DNA from: Psychrobacter sp. Ps6 | GTDB lineage: Bacteria > Pseudomonadota > Gammaproteobacteria > Pseudomonadales > Moraxellaceae | DNA length: 64,000 nt | Reading direction: 5' to 3' | Assembly: GCF_022129235.1 (NCBI RefSeq) | Contig: NZ_JADQAI010000004.1 | Location: forward strand, 124,001 to 188,000 | Part shown: positions 8,984-19,028 of the stretch, in pieces | How the letters are laid out: each line of letters opens with the position of its first letter | Position numbering within the stretch: position 1 is the first letter of the stretch | Made by a program: the position numbers and the translations under genes | The notes under the pieces: generated by a model | What the model was told of the DNA's origin: nothing | The model's database searches: none | The model's input: the letters and a program-made list of their open reading frames with translations, nothing else

Positions 8984-10633
8984 ATGACCAAGGCGATGAT
9001 CAACACAGTGACTATAAGCAAAGCGGATATTCCAAATGGCGGAATGAAATCGTACAAGCAAGAAGACGATAGTATCATTTTAATCACTCGTGATGACGAT
9101 GAGTTCCATGCGTTCGATGGTAAATGCCCGCATGCTGGTGCAAATTTGGGTGATGGGTTACGCTGCGGTCATCGAGTGGTTTGTCCTTGGCATCATGCAA
9201 GTTTTGATAGCCGCGATGGGTCGCTCCTAGAGCCGATAGCGACAGAGGGTCTGACGCAGTATGAGCTTATCAATGAAGGTGACAATGTGACGGTCGATAC
9301 GTCAGCCACGATAAACAAGTCAGTCGACAATGATAAATTGAATGATACGCATACGATCATCGTAGGTGGCGGCGGTGCTGGGTTTATGACCGCCAACCAG
9401 TTGCGCCAAGGTGGCTATGGCGGCAAAATCACCATGATTAGCAAAGACGATACCGCGCCCTATAATCGTCCGCTATTATCGAAAGCCTTTTTGGCAGGGA
9501 ACATGGATGAAGATAAGCTGCTATTAGGTGGGACAGATTGGGCGAGTAAAAACAACATTGATCTACGCCTCAATCAAACGGTCAGCGAAGTGTTACCCAA
9601 TGAGGCGACCATTGTCATAGAAAATGAAAACGGCACTAGCGAGCGAGAGACTGCGGATTTCTTAGTCGTGGCTACTGGTGCATCACCGACTATTCCGCCC
9701 ATCAAAGGAGCAGATATAGACGGCGTCTATACCCTGCGCAGTATGACAGATGCCAAATTGATTCAAGCGGCCAGTCATGACCAGCGTGTAGTGATTATTG
9801 GTACAGGCTTTATTGGTATGGAGACCGCTTCGGCATTGGCACAGGCAGGTACGACCGCTTCTATTACCGTGATTGGGCAAGGTAGCCGTGTAATGGGCAA
9901 TATCGTCTCAGAAACGGTGAGTAACTCCTTAATTAAGCTACATGAAGAAAAGGGCATTAACTTTGTGTTTGACGCGACTGTCAATGAAATCACTAAGATT
10001 GAGCGTCAAGCGGACAATGATGGAGATAGCAATAATCAGGCTTTCTCAAATGTAGGCGGTGTGACGTTGGCAAATGGCGAGCATATTGATGCTGATATTG
10101 TGGTCTTAGGTACAGGTGTGTCACCACGTACAGAGATATTGCATGAGGTCAATGATCCAGATGGTGTGCAAGTCGATGATCATCTAAAACTGCGCGATGG
10201 TATCTATGCGCTCGGTGATATTGCCAAACCTACCAACCAAATGGGTCGTATGCGTATCGAGCATTGGCGCGTGGCATTACAACACGGCATGGTCACGGCA
10301 GCCGCAATATTAAATGATGATAACGTCGACTCGCTAGAGGCGCGTATTCCGTTCTTTTGGACCATGCAATATGGCAAAAGCCTTCGCTATAGCGGTCATG
10401 CTGAGACACCAGAGCACAATATTCTGTTTGGTACGCCAGATACGCTGGATTATATCGAATATTATTTCGATGACGAAGGCGAGGACACGCGTGCTAGGGC
10501 AGCAAGTACGCTCGGGCGCGATAAAGAGTTGGTTGCTTTTTCTGAACTGCTGCGCCATGGTCATGCACCGACGCGCGCACAGCTCAATGCAGGGTTTGAT
10601 ATGATTGATCAAGCGCACGCATTATCGCGCTAG
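8984..10633 (+). CDS. Rieske [2Fe-2S] / FAD-dependent pyridine nucleotide oxidoreductase
   Basis: A 549-residue fusion: an N-terminal Rieske domain (residues 1-110) with cluster ligands C48-P-H50 and C67-x2-H70, and a C-terminal FAD/NAD(P)H disulfide-reductase-type module from about residue 125. The latter shows IIVGGGGAGFM for FAD, VVIIGTGFIGMETASAL for NAD(P)H, and the second FAD contact GIYALGDIA. The same architecture occurs in AIFM3-type reductases and in ferredoxin reductases of oxygenases. It probably transfers electrons from NAD(P)H, but no oxygenase or ferredoxin partner is nearby, so the acceptor is unknown. A strong ribosome site (AAGGAAG) supports the start, and a hairpin terminator follows. 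Confidence 0.9.
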   Translation: MTKAMINTVTISKADIPNGGMKSYKQEDDSIILITRDDDEFHAFDGKCPHAGANLGDGLRCGHRVVCPWHHASFDSRDGSLLEPIATEGLTQYELINEGDNVTVDTSATINKSVDNDKLNDTHTIIVGGGGAGFMTANQLRQGGYGGKITMISKDDTAPYNRPLLSKAFLAGNMDEDKLLLGGTDWASKNNIDLRLNQTVSEVLPNEATIVIENENGTSERETADFLVVATGASPTIPPIKGADIDGVYTLRSMTDAKLIQAASHDQRVVIIGTGFIGMETASALAQAGTTASITVIGQGSRVMGNIVSETVSNSLIKLHEEKGINFVFDATVNEITKIERQADNDGDSNNQAFSNVGGVTLANGEHIDADIVVLGTGVSPRTEILHEVNDPDGVQVDDHLKLRDGIYALGDIAKPTNQMGRMRIEHWRVALQHGMVTAAAILNDDNVDSLEARIPFFWTMQYGKSLRYSGHAETPEHNILFGTPDTLDYIEYYFDDEGEDTRARAASTLGRDKELVAFSELLRHGHAPTRAQLNAGFDMIDQAHALSR

Positions 10634-10663
10634 TACTATAGACAGATAAGTATTAGTATTTAA

Positions 10664-10693
10664 GCTGGCTTAGTGATCTAAGCCAGTTTTTTT
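10664..10693 (+). terminator. Rho-independent terminator after the Rieske reductase
   Basis: A perfect 9-bp stem (CTGGCTTAG/CTAAGCCAG, 10665-10673 with 10678-10686) with a 4-base loop is followed by seven T residues. It separates the reductase gene from the downstream acetyltransferase gene. Confidence 0.85.
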
Positions 10694-10719
10694 ATAAATA
10701 AAAAAGGGAAAATTATAAT

Positions 10720-11316
10720 ATGAATAAAAGCAATTTGAGCAAAGATGCCGTATTTTTACGTCAGGCTACAGCGGATGATATTGGCGCACTTGAGCAGTTA
10801 TTAAACTGCTGCTATCGAGAGACGGCAGGCTGGACCAATGAGGCGGATTTGGTAGGTGGTATCCGCATTACGCCAGAGGAGCTGGCAAATACGATTAATA
10901 ATCCCACACACTATTTGTTTGTCTATCCAAAGACCACGACAGGTGAGCGTGATGCAGAGGAAACAGGTGAGATACTTGGCTGTATCGCGGTCGATATCAA
11001 AACCGATGCTGACTCGAATAAAAAAGCTTATATCGGTATGTTTGCAGTGCATCCTGCGCTGCAAGGGCAGGGCGTTGGCAACGTCATACTACAAGCTGCT
11101 GAGACCTTTGCGGATCGCCACTTACAGTCACAGAATCAGCCGACCCGCCTGACTATGTCAATTTTGAGCCATCGCCCTGAGCTTTTGGCTTACTATCAGC
11201 GCCGTGGCTATCAATTGAATGGTAATAAAATACCGTTCCCAAATGATGGTAATAATGGTGAGCCAAAACGCGAAGATTTAGAGCTATTGGAGTTAGAAAA
11301 AAAGATCAGTGCATAG
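10720..11316 (+). CDS. GNAT family N-acetyltransferase
   Basis: A 198-residue GNAT-fold acyltransferase. The acetyl-CoA pyrophosphate-binding motif is clear as VHPALQGQGVGNVILQ (about residues 109-124), with the preceding beta-strand AYIGMFAV and a later LAYYQRRGYQ segment typical of the C-terminal half. It uses acetyl-CoA; the amine substrate cannot be told from sequence. The ribosome site GGGAAA lies upstream of the ATG. It sits behind a terminator, so it likely has its own promoter, and it converges on a small membrane protein gene three bases away. Confidence 0.8.
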   Translation: MNKSNLSKDAVFLRQATADDIGALEQLLNCCYRETAGWTNEADLVGGIRITPEELANTINNPTHYLFVYPKTTTGERDAEETGEILGCIAVDIKTDADSNKKAYIGMFAVHPALQGQGVGNVILQAAETFADRHLQSQNQPTRLTMSILSHRPELLAYYQRRGYQLNGNKIPFPNDGNNGEPKREDLELLELEKKISA

Positions 11317-11319
11317 ATC

Positions 11320-11541
11320 CTATCTTGATGGCCCCCAAAAATGCCCAAAGGTCATAAATAAACCAATACTCAATAAGATAAATGCCACAATGATCAAGCG
11401 CTTAAACCAATTAAAGGCGGGCAAGCGCGTGGCAGGGTCGTCAGACATCAGATAAGCAAACAAAAACAATAAACTCGCTGCCAATGTCATGATGCCAATA
11501 CCAATCGGTAATATAAACAAATACACCTGCCACACAGTCAT
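11320..11541 (-). CDS. Small two-helix membrane protein
   Basis: A 73-residue hypothetical protein with two clear hydrophobic helices (about residues 8-31 and 47-66) joined by a short loop (SDDPATRLPAFNWFKR), so it should be an inner-membrane hairpin. No family is recognised. GAGAG directly precedes the ATG. Coding likelihood rests on the clean membrane pattern and the tight fit between neighbours. Confidence 0.6.
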   Translation of the reverse strand: MTVWQVYLFILPIGIGIMTLAASLLFLFAYLMSDDPATRLPAFNWFKRLIIVAFILLSIGLFMTFGHFWGPSR

Positions 11542-11637
11542 CTCTCAATAGTCATTATTACCTGCATCATAGCAGCATCAGGATTGTGCTGTCAGTATGA
11601 ACCAACCAAAATAACGCGTAGAACAACAGCCTATGAT

Positions 11638-12090
11638 CTATACAATCGCGCGGCGGCGATAAAACAAGAGTCCCGGAATGGACAAGCCCAACACTAAAGC
11701 GGAGGTGACAAACAGCGCTTCAAACAAATACACCATCATTTGGCTAAACAGCTCATCCGAATAACCAAAATAGCCAATCTGCACCATGCTCACCATCGCT
11801 TTATAAGCGGCGATACCCGGCATCATACAGATGACGCTGGGTGAGATTAGGGCTTTAGGTGGCAGGGTGTATTTCTTAGAAAAATACACGCCTAAAAAGC
11901 TGGCAAGCATTGCCCCAAAAAAGCTCGCTATCACAAGATGGACATGCTGATACACAAGCGCCGTCTTTAGCCCAAATCCCAACGCTGTCATCAGCAAACA
12001 CGGCAAGATATAGCGTTTGGGTACGCTAAACATCAGCGTCCAGCCAAGGGTAATGATACAAGACAATATAACGGTCTCAATAAACCACAT
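11638..12090 (-). CDS. yjjB: Threonine/serine exporter-like small subunit (YjjB, DUF3815)
   Basis: A 150-residue inner-membrane protein of the ThrE_2/YjjB family. About four membrane helices are visible, with the family segment SPSVICMMPGIAAYKAM near residue 85. In E. coli, YjjB works with YjjP as a succinate exporter; related one-piece ThrE proteins export threonine and serine. Its ATG directly follows the TAG stop of the yjjP-like gene, so the two subunits are co-translated. The transported substrate here is inferred from family only. Confidence 0.85.
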   Translation of the reverse strand: MWFIETVILSCIITLGWTLMFSVPKRYILPCLLMTALGFGLKTALVYQHVHLVIASFFGAMLASFLGVYFSKKYTLPPKALISPSVICMMPGIAAYKAMVSMVQIGYFGYSDELFSQMMVYLFEALFVTSALVLGLSIPGLLFYRRRAIV

Positions 12091-12879
12091 CTAAAACCCC
12101 CAGTGCTGTATGCGTAATAACACCAGCGCCATCACGATGCCCACACAGGCGGACAGAGTGAGCATATAGGTAAAAACAGCGCGCCCAATCCCAATATTGA
12201 CATAGCCTTTTAGAATATCTGACAAAGAATTAATCAGCGGAAAGCTAGGAATCAGTAGCAATACGCTAGAGGCCACCGCAATATCGGCATTATTGCCAAT
12301 ATCAAAATAATAGGTCGTCGCACCAATGAGTGAGGCAATAAAGGCCGTCACAATGACCGTGATAAAAGGGTTAAAGTGATGCTTGGATAAATAGATACGA
12401 GTAAACATCGCTACCATACCCGCGATGAAGGTCACTGCCGTAATCGACCAACTGCCGCCATTCAAATAAGCAAACGCGGCACAAGAGGCACCAACAAAGA
12501 TGCTCACTAGCCATGTTGGGTAAACGGTTTTATCCAACTCATCAAACGCAAGTGTTGTGCGGTCAATCAATTCATTGCGATCAACAATAGCTTCAGTTTT
12601 ATTGACGATTTGCTGGATTTGCACCAATAAATTGACATTGATGCTCTGATTGATCGTATCTCTAGTGGTGGTGATACAGCGTTCATCGCAGATGGTCGTC
12701 AGGGTAATGGCATTAAAATTCAGCGAGCATTCGACGCTGTTCATCCCCAAGGCAAGCCCCAAGCGTTTGGATAAATCTACCACCACGGCAGACTCAGCGC
12801 CATACTGCATAAGGAGTAAGCCGCAGCGTACGCATAGTCGAGTAATGCGCTGCTGCTTTACGTAGCTGATAGAAGTCAT
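12091..12879 (-). CDS. yjjP: Threonine/serine exporter-like large subunit (YjjP, DUF1212)
   Basis: A 262-residue ThrE-N/YjjP homologue. The N-terminal cytoplasmic part matches E. coli YjjP closely (RLCVRCGLLLMQYGAESAVV, then RLGLALGMNSVE), and the C-terminal half has about five membrane helices including SVLLLIPSFPLINSLSDILKG. With YjjB it probably forms a dicarboxylate or amino-acid exporter in the inner membrane. The start is reassigned to the ATG at 12879, because the longer form starts with TTG. It is divergent from the DUF503 gene. Confidence 0.88.
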   Translation of the reverse strand: MTSISYVKQQRITRLCVRCGLLLMQYGAESAVVVDLSKRLGLALGMNSVECSLNFNAITLTTICDERCITTTRDTINQSINVNLLVQIQQIVNKTEAIVDRNELIDRTTLAFDELDKTVYPTWLVSIFVGASCAAFAYLNGGSWSITAVTFIAGMVAMFTRIYLSKHHFNPFITVIVTAFIASLIGATTYYFDIGNNADIAVASSVLLLIPSFPLINSLSDILKGYVNIGIGRAVFTYMLTLSACVGIVMALVLLRIQHWGF

Positions 12880-13002
12880 GGGTGAGATACGCAAGTTGGT
12901 TGGTATTGATACACTATTATAAAGGGTATAGGTGCTGACGCGCAGACAATATCGAATATTATATTGGCTGCTATTCTAAACTTTTTTGGCAAGGAGCCTA
13001 AA

Positions 13003-13284
13003 ATGCACATCGCTATTTTGACACTGACGTTTTCATTGCCCGGATGCGGCTCACTAAAAGAAAAGCGCCAACGCATTGGTGGCTTGCACGCGCGCTTTGG
13101 TAGTAAGCCAAGTGTCGCGGTCTGTGAGAGCGGCGGCCGCGCGCGCCATGATGCCAGTGAATGGACATTCGTGATTGTCGGGCTGTCCAAACGTGAGGTC
13201 GAGTCGCAGTGTAGTCAGATTGAGGAAAAACTAGAACGGATAGTGGATGCGCGGGTGATGAATGTTGAGCGGGAGTTTGTTTAG
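13003..13284 (+). CDS. DUF503 (YlxP-like) family protein
   Basis: A 93-residue protein of the DUF503/YlxP family; B. subtilis YlxP is implicated in ribosome assembly, but a role in Gammaproteobacteria is not established. Family features are the opening beta strand HIAILTLTF, the SLKEKRQRIGGL helix (residues about 17-28), and an ending MNVEREF strand. The start is reassigned to the ATG at 13003, which has a strong AAGGAG site at 12991-12996. Unlike in Firmicutes it is not inside the nusA-infB operon but stands alone, divergent from yjjP. Confidence 0.8.
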   Translation: MHIAILTLTFSLPGCGSLKEKRQRIGGLHARFGSKPSVAVCESGGRARHDASEWTFVIVGLSKREVESQCSQIEEKLERIVDARVMNVEREFV

Positions 13285-13650
13285 TAAATGGCTTTATAGA
13301 AAACTAACACCTAGTCTGCTATTTTAATCACACCCAATTTATGCTTTATGACCATGACATAACTACTTCTGATCTATTAGCACCACCTGAGCCTAATAAA
13401 TAAATTTTCGAAGCAATATAAGAAAAATTGATAAATTATGTTGAGTTTTAGAAAAATAATCTGTATTGTACCGTAACAAAATTTATACATTATAGTTAAA
13501 GTAAAGAGATCGTATTAGACTTTTATAGCTTATAAATCAAGCTTCAAGATAATAATGAGTTACATGGTCTAAGGTTCGATTTCTCTATGATAAACCACAA
13601 TGGCATTAAAATTTTGTCAGTCCGGTCAACCTTATTATTAGAGAAATATT
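13285..13650. other. AT-rich intergenic stretch
   Basis: About 366 bases with no convincing gene. A weak promoter-like pair lies in it: TTGTAC at 13466-13471 and TTATAG at 13490-13495, spaced 18 bases, reading toward the DUF2846 lipoprotein. No repeat or RNA structure stands out. Confidence 0.35.
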
Positions 13651-14115
13651 ATGCTGAAAAAAATTGCTTTTTTAATCATGACTTCAGTCCTATTTGCTGG
13701 TTGCGCTTCTATACCCACAGAACAAGCGCAAGTATCTGATGTATTAAAGCAGGTTCAACCACCTGCAAACGACAAAGCAGGACTATATATTTATCGTTCT
13801 AACAGTGTCATAGGTGCAAGTTTGAAGAAAGATGTTTGGATTGATGATGAGTGTGTTGGTGAAACAGCGCGCGGAACATTCTTTCATCAAGAAGTGCAAG
13901 GAAATACGACGCATAAAGTCTCTACTGAGTCTGAATTTTCTCCAAACGATTTAATGGTAAATACGACTGCGGGTCAGAACTATTTTATCCAGCAATATAT
14001 TAAGCCAGGTGTGTTTGTCGGCGGGGCGGGACTGAAATTGGTTTCAGAAGCTGAAGGTAAAGAAGCGATATCAGATCTTAAGCTAGGCGTAAAAGGTAAA
14101 TGTAGCAAACAATAG
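13651..14115 (+). CDS. DUF2846 domain lipoprotein
   Basis: A 154-residue lipoprotein. The signal peptide ends at the lipobox VLFAGC (cysteine at residue 18). The mature part matches the DUF2846 pattern: GLYIYRSNSVIGASLKKDVWIDDECVG, then a GTFFHQEV turn and a TAGQNYFIQQYI strand, ending with KGKCSKQ. It is probably tethered in the envelope; function unknown. It stands alone and is followed by a strong hairpin terminator. Confidence 0.8.
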   Translation: MLKKIAFLIMTSVLFAGCASIPTEQAQVSDVLKQVQPPANDKAGLYIYRSNSVIGASLKKDVWIDDECVGETARGTFFHQEVQGNTTHKVSTESEFSPNDLMVNTTAGQNYFIQQYIKPGVFVGGAGLKLVSEAEGKEAISDLKLGVKGKCSKQ

Positions 14116-14166
14116 GCTTTATTCTATTATGAGCTAAACTATCATAAGTCATTGTTAACGTATCGA

Positions 14167-14198
14167 AAAAGCATCAGCAATTAAGCTGATGCTTTTTT
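14167..14198 (+). terminator. Rho-independent terminator after DUF2846 lipoprotein
   Basis: A perfect 12-bp stem (14167-14178 with 14185-14196, core GCATCAGC/GCTGATGC) with a 6-base loop runs into a T tract. The A-rich left arm could also let it work on the other strand for the convergent gene at 14232-14621. Confidence 0.88.
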
Positions 14199-14231
14199 AA
14201 TGGTTCAGAACAAAATAGCTTTTTAATTTGA

Positions 14232-14621
14232 CTAACTATTACTGTTTATCCATTCACTAATATGAGGCAACTGACTCTCCAAATCTTGTTTTAAGTGAGG
14301 CGCATTGCTATTTGTCCACGTCTCATCACACCAATCACAACTACTGTGTAAATTGCCAAGCCAACAAGGGTAGTATACAACTTTATCAGGTAAATCTCTT
14401 GGAGCGTCCATAAAGCCACGATCAATATTATTCATTACTCTACAGATATCCATATGAGTAATTTCATCATTTAAATATCTTTTAATTAAGTTGATGAGAT
14501 ATTTAGCTGCTAATATTTCCGCACTCAATGATTGCGGTGAAAAATCTGGTTCTACTGCTGTAGATAGTCTGAAAAGAATATCTTCAAAATGATATTTTGG
14601 CGCATAAAAAATTTCAAACAC
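14232..14621 (-). CDS. Hypothetical protein, orphan
   Basis: A 129-residue soluble protein with no recognised family. It is acidic, with a Cys-rich centre (YPCWLGNLHSSCDWCDE, about residues 83-99) whose three cysteines and His could bind metal. No signal peptide or membrane segment is seen. The start is a GTG with no clear ribosome site, so the N-terminus is uncertain. Its DNA is noticeably more AT-rich than its housekeeping neighbours. It has the size and isolated setting of orphan immunity proteins, but nothing proves that. Confidence 0.6.
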   Translation of the reverse strand: MFEIFYAPKYHFEDILFRLSTAVEPDFSPQSLSAEILAAKYLINLIKRYLNDEITHMDICRVMNNIDRGFMDAPRDLPDKVVYYPCWLGNLHSSCDWCDETWTNSNAPHLKQDLESQLPHISEWINSNS

Positions 14622-14686
14622 TAAACTAGAAATATGTTTAATAAATCAATTATACTTAAGGATTAATAGAGACATAAAGGACTGTC

Positions 14687-15316
14687 ATGACCATCACTAC
14701 CATCCAGCTATTTACTTTTATCATTGCTGTATTCATATTTATCATGACGCCGGGTCCTGGTGTGTTTGCCACGATTGCCAAAGCTATGACACAAGGCTCT
14801 TGGGCGGCGCTGCCCTTAATCATTGGACTTGCCGCAGGCGATACTATTTATATGGTGTTCTCAGCTTATGGACTGAGCGCATTGGCAAGCAATTTCAATA
14901 CCTTGTTTACTATCGTTAAGTTTGTAGGGGCAGGCTATTTATTTTACTTGGCGTACAAGATGTGGACGACGGTGCCAAGTGAAATTATCACTGGGGATAT
15001 CCCGTTAAAGAATAAGAATGAGGGTTTAAAAAGTGTAACGTCAGGATTTTTGATATCTATTAGCAATCCAAAAGTTATTTTATTCTACATAAGCTTATTA
15101 CCCAGTTTTTTTCCAGTAACCAGTCTGACAGGGGTAGATATTACAATTCTATGTTTGGTGATTTTTGGCTGCGCCATTGTTGCCATGATGATGTATGCCT
15201 TTATGGCGAGTTACGCGCAAAAACGTCTAAAAAGTCCTAAAGCGCGTCAGAAATTTAACCGAGTAGGGTCTTCATTTATGGGGTTGGCTGGCACATGGTT
15301 GATCGCGAAGGGTTAG
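14687..15316 (+). CDS. LysE/RhtB family amino-acid exporter
   Basis: A 209-residue inner-membrane exporter with about six helices. Family signatures are the N-terminal FIMTPGPGVFATIAKAM (about residues 18-34), GLAAGDTIYMVFSAYGLSAL, VGAGYLFYLAYKMW, and the ISNPKVILFYISLLPSFF segment near 126-143. LysE/RhtB proteins export amino acids or related small metabolites using the proton gradient; the substrate here is not deducible. A good AAAGGA ribosome site precedes the ATG. It is divergent from the orphan gene at 14232. Confidence 0.88.
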   Translation: MTITTIQLFTFIIAVFIFIMTPGPGVFATIAKAMTQGSWAALPLIIGLAAGDTIYMVFSAYGLSALASNFNTLFTIVKFVGAGYLFYLAYKMWTTVPSEIITGDIPLKNKNEGLKSVTSGFLISISNPKVILFYISLLPSFFPVTSLTGVDITILCLVIFGCAIVAMMMYAFMASYAQKRLKSPKARQKFNRVGSSFMGLAGTWLIAKG

Positions 15317-15545
15317 ATTTACAATACAAGGGTGGATAAATAACTCATTGGATAGACGTTTATCCAAGTGGATTAAATCAGCTAAAAACTGTGAGCAGGT
15401 TTTAAAGACAACTGTAGTTTTGAAAATTAGTTACAGTGAGGTGTAGAGTGGTGTTGAGGTGCGATACTTAGTGAGATAATCGTACGTAATATTGAATTAT
15501 TGGATTTTCTTTATCATCCTAGCCTGCGGGCTAAAATTGATAAAC

Positions 15546-16013
15546 TTATCTCCTCGTTGATTGACAGAGTTGACCATGCCTCTTATCTTTTTTGAGTTTG
15601 GATTCGAAATGGTAATACCAATTCCACATAAATTTGGGTAAAAAACCATTTTTAGCTTTCACCTCGTTCATCATGGTAAATAATTCAACTTTAACATCGT
15701 AGTCTATTCGGACAGGTGATTTTGTACCTTCAGATATTAAGTCTTTTAAAATATTGATCTTATCATTTCCAAAATACGTAAAGTAAACGGATAGTATTTC
15801 TTTATCCTGTTTGGATAGATGCTCTTTATAGAAAATATACTTTCCAGCCTGACGAAAATCATGCTTTTCAATATACAAGTTGGCAATGTTTTCACATAGA
15901 ACAGGATGCCCGTAACGAAGTCGCATATATCCTTTTAGATTGTGAATAGCAGTATCTATATCATTATTGCGAATAATGTTATCAATACCATTTCTCAGCT
16001 CAGCTTCATTCAA
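15546..16013 (-). CDS. Hypothetical protein with repeat-like helices (possibly DUF6584-type)
   Basis: A 155-residue soluble, helix-rich protein. The pattern AIHNLKGYMRLRYGHPVLCENIANLYIEKHDFRQAGKYIFYKE resembles TPR-like helices and loosely the DUF6584 group; this is a tentative recollection. The start is decided by an unusually strong AAAGGAGG at 16020-16027: the TTG directly abutting it (16019) is too close, while the in-frame TTG at 16011-16013 sits six bases away, so I use that. No exported or membrane features are seen. The DNA is AT-rich and the gene has no operon partner. Confidence 0.6.
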   Translation of the reverse strand: MNEAELRNGIDNIIRNNDIDTAIHNLKGYMRLRYGHPVLCENIANLYIEKHDFRQAGKYIFYKEHLSKQDKEILSVYFTYFGNDKINILKDLISEGTKSPVRIDYDVKVELFTMMNEVKAKNGFLPKFMWNWYYHFESKLKKDKRHGQLCQSTRR

Positions 16014-16070
16014 ATGCAACCTCCTTTGGTATATAGTGTTGAATAATAGATATTATTGTACAACATAAAA

Positions 16071-16104
16071 AAAGGCCACTCCCTAAAGAGTAGCCCTTTA
16101 TTAA
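16071..16104 (-). terminator. Terminator downstream of uvrA
   Basis: On the minus strand an 11-bp stem (16071-16081 with 16088-16098, two G-U pairs) with a 6-base loop ends in a T run. It lies just beyond the uvrA stop codon. Confidence 0.75.
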
Positions 16105-16121
16105 TTATTCACTAACTTGTC

Positions 16122-19028
16122 TTAGCTGACGTCTTTGAGTCCTTGCTCAAGCATGGGCTTTAAGAACTCGCCTGTATATGAGCCTTTCACTTCTGCCACT
16201 TCCTCAGGCGTGCCTTCAGCGATGATAAGTCCGCCACCTTTACCGCCTTCAGGGCCAAGATCAATCACCCAATCCGCCGTTTTGATGACATCAAGGTTAT
16301 GCTCGATGACCACGATGGTATTGCCCTTATCGCGTAGGGTATGCAGGATATGGAGCAGCTTATAGATATCATGGAAATGCAAACCCGTGGTTGGCTCATC
16401 CAAGATATAGAGCGTCTGTCCGGTATCGCGTTTTGCAAGCTCACGCGCCAGTTTAACGCGCTGCGCTTCACCGCCAGAGAGCGTCGGTGCAGACTGTCCC
16501 AAACGAATATAACCAAGACCGACATCCATCAATGCTTGCAGACGACGATAGATCGCAGGTATTGCTGAGAAGAACTCAGTCGCATCCTCCACGGTCATCT
16601 CTAGCACTTCGGCGATGCTTTTGCCTTTATAGTGAATCTCTAGGGTTTCGCGGTTATAGCGTTTGCCTTCACAGGTATCGCATGGCACGTACATATCCGG
16701 CAAGAAATGCATTTCAACTTTGATCAGACCATCACCTTGGCACATCTCGCAGCGTCCGCCTTTGACATTGAAGCTAAAGCGACCCGGCTTATAACCACGA
16801 GCGCGTGCTTCTTGCGTTTGCGCAAACATCTCACGCACAGGAGTAAACACGCCCGTATACGTCGCTGGGTTTGAGCGCGGCGTACGACCGATGGGGCTTT
16901 GATCGATATCGACCATTTTGTCCAAATGCTCAAGACCGCTGATGCTCTCATGCTTGTCTGCGATAAGCGTTGAGGCGTTATTTAACTGCGTCGCTGCCAA
17001 TGGCATAAGCGTACGGTTGATCAAGGTTGATTTGCCCGAACCAGATACGCCAGTCACACAAGTCATGACGCCAACAGGGATGGTCAAATCCACATCATGC
17101 AAGTTATTGCCTGATGCGCCTTTTAGCTCGATGGTCATTGGGGTTTTTTTGGCTTTGGCTTTCCCTTTGACCTCGGTGTCCATGGTTTTGGCTTTATGAC
17201 GCACGGCTGGAATCTCGATGCGTTTTTCGCCAGACATATACTGTCCCGTCAGCGATTCTTTGTTTGCCATAATGTCATCGACGGTACCTTGAGCAATCAC
17301 ATGGCCGCCATGCACACCGGCACCGATACCAATATCGATGACGTGATCCGCTTGGCGAATGGCGTCTTCGTCATGCTCAACGACCAGTACGGTATTGCCC
17401 AAATCACGCAAGCGCGTGAGGGTCTTTAGCAGACGATCATTGTCGCGCTGATGCAGACCGATGGATGGTTCATCAAGCACATACATGACACCCATGAGAC
17501 CAGCGCCGATTTGGCTGGCAAGTCTGATACGCTGTGCTTCACCGCCTGATAGCGTCTCAGCAGAGCGCGCTAGGGTCAAATAATCAAGACCAACGCTGAC
17601 GAGGAAGTTTAAGCGCTCATTAATCTCTTTAAAGATTTTCTCCGCGACTTCGCCTTTGTGACCGCCAATTTTTAGCGTTTTATAATAATCGGCAGAGTCG
17701 CCAATAGAGAGCTTAACGATGTCAGCAATGGTCTGATCATCAACACGCACATTGCGCGAAATCTCGTTCAGACGCGCGCCATCACAGACATTACAAGTGG
17801 TATCAGCCAGATATTTAGCCAGCTCATCACGTACAAGGTTACTTTGCGTCTTGGCATAGCGACGCTCTAAGTAAGGCAGCACGCCTTCAAATGGTACGGT
17901 CTTATTGGTCTTACGACCGCGCTCATCAGTAAAGTTAAAGGTGAGTTTTTCTTTACCAGAGCCATGCATGATGATGTCTTGATGCTTTTTGGCGAGGTCT
18001 TGCCATGGCATATCCATATCGATTTTGAAGTGCTTACACACAGTGCTAAGTAAACCAAAATAGTAAGCATGACGTTTATCCCAACCATTGATTGCGCCTT
18101 GATTGAGCGACTTCTCATGGTGAGTAATCAGTTTTTCAGCCGCAAAGTACTGGCGTTTACCCAGACCGTCACAGCTTGGACACGCGCCATACGGGTTGTT
18201 AAAACTGAACATACGCGGTTCAAGCTCAGGTACCGCACGATCACAGACAGGGCAAGAGTGCTTGGCGGACATGACTTGGTTGTCGTCACCGCCTTCTTTT
18301 GGATTACCATCCATAAAGTGCAGCGTGACCAGCCCTTGACCCAAACGCAGCGCCGTCTCTAAACTCTCAGCGACACGGTTGCCTAAGTCGTCACGGACTT
18401 TAAAGCGATCGACCACCACTTCGATGGTGTGTTTTTTCTTTTTATCCAGTGTTGGTAGCTCGTCAGTGTCGTATACGTCGCCATCGACACGCACGCGCAC
18501 AAAACCTTGACCAATCAGCTGTTCAAGCAGGACGGTATGCTCGCCTTTACGCTCGCGAATCACTGGTGCCAAGATCATGATCTTGGTATCTTCTGGCAAG
18601 GCCATGACTTGATCGACCATCTCGGTGACCGACTGTGCGACCATTGGCTCGCCATGCTCAGGGCAGTACGGCGTACCGATACGCGCATAGAGCAGACGCA
18701 GGTAGTCGTAGATCTCAGTAATCGTACCGACGGTTGAGCGCGGGTTATGGTTGGTAGATTTTTGCTCGATAGCAATCGCAGGGGAGAGACCCTCGATACT
18801 ATCAACCTCAGGTTTTTCCATTTGCGAGAGGAACTGACGCGCATATGCTGATAAGCTCTCGACATAACGACGTTGCCCTTCGGCATATAGCGTATCGAAT
18901 GCCAGTGACGACTTACCAGAGCCAGATAGGCCAGTAATTACCACGAATTTATCTCGTGGAATGTCTAAATCAATGTTTTTTAAATTATGAGTACGTGCGC
19001 CGCGTATTGCGATATGGTCATGTGCCAT
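16122..19028 (-). CDS. uvrA: Excinuclease ABC subunit A (UvrA)
   Basis: The damage-recognition ATPase of nucleotide excision repair, which loads UvrB on DNA lesions. At 968 residues it is slightly longer than the E. coli protein (940). Both ABC ATPase modules are complete: Walker A motifs GLSGSGKSS (near residue 33) and GVSGSGKST (near 665), and two LSGGEAQR signatures. Both zinc modules are present (CPVC...CPSC in the first half and CEMC...CDTC in the second). It is transcribed alone; the next gene upstream is a divergent MFS transporter, and ssb is about 3 kb away. Confidence 0.97.
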   Translation of the reverse strand: MAHDHIAIRGARTHNLKNIDLDIPRDKFVVITGLSGSGKSSLAFDTLYAEGQRRYVESLSAYARQFLSQMEKPEVDSIEGLSPAIAIEQKSTNHNPRSTVGTITEIYDYLRLLYARIGTPYCPEHGEPMVAQSVTEMVDQVMALPEDTKIMILAPVIRERKGEHTVLLEQLIGQGFVRVRVDGDVYDTDELPTLDKKKKHTIEVVVDRFKVRDDLGNRVAESLETALRLGQGLVTLHFMDGNPKEGGDDNQVMSAKHSCPVCDRAVPELEPRMFSFNNPYGACPSCDGLGKRQYFAAEKLITHHEKSLNQGAINGWDKRHAYYFGLLSTVCKHFKIDMDMPWQDLAKKHQDIIMHGSGKEKLTFNFTDERGRKTNKTVPFEGVLPYLERRYAKTQSNLVRDELAKYLADTTCNVCDGARLNEISRNVRVDDQTIADIVKLSIGDSADYYKTLKIGGHKGEVAEKIFKEINERLNFLVSVGLDYLTLARSAETLSGGEAQRIRLASQIGAGLMGVMYVLDEPSIGLHQRDNDRLLKTLTRLRDLGNTVLVVEHDEDAIRQADHVIDIGIGAGVHGGHVIAQGTVDDIMANKESLTGQYMSGEKRIEIPAVRHKAKTMDTEVKGKAKAKKTPMTIELKGASGNNLHDVDLTIPVGVMTCVTGVSGSGKSTLINRTLMPLAATQLNNASTLIADKHESISGLEHLDKMVDIDQSPIGRTPRSNPATYTGVFTPVREMFAQTQEARARGYKPGRFSFNVKGGRCEMCQGDGLIKVEMHFLPDMYVPCDTCEGKRYNRETLEIHYKGKSIAEVLEMTVEDATEFFSAIPAIYRRLQALMDVGLGYIRLGQSAPTLSGGEAQRVKLARELAKRDTGQTLYILDEPTTGLHFHDIYKLLHILHTLRDKGNTIVVIEHNLDVIKTADWVIDLGPEGGKGGGLIIAEGTPEEVAEVKGSYTGEFLKPMLEQGLKDVS

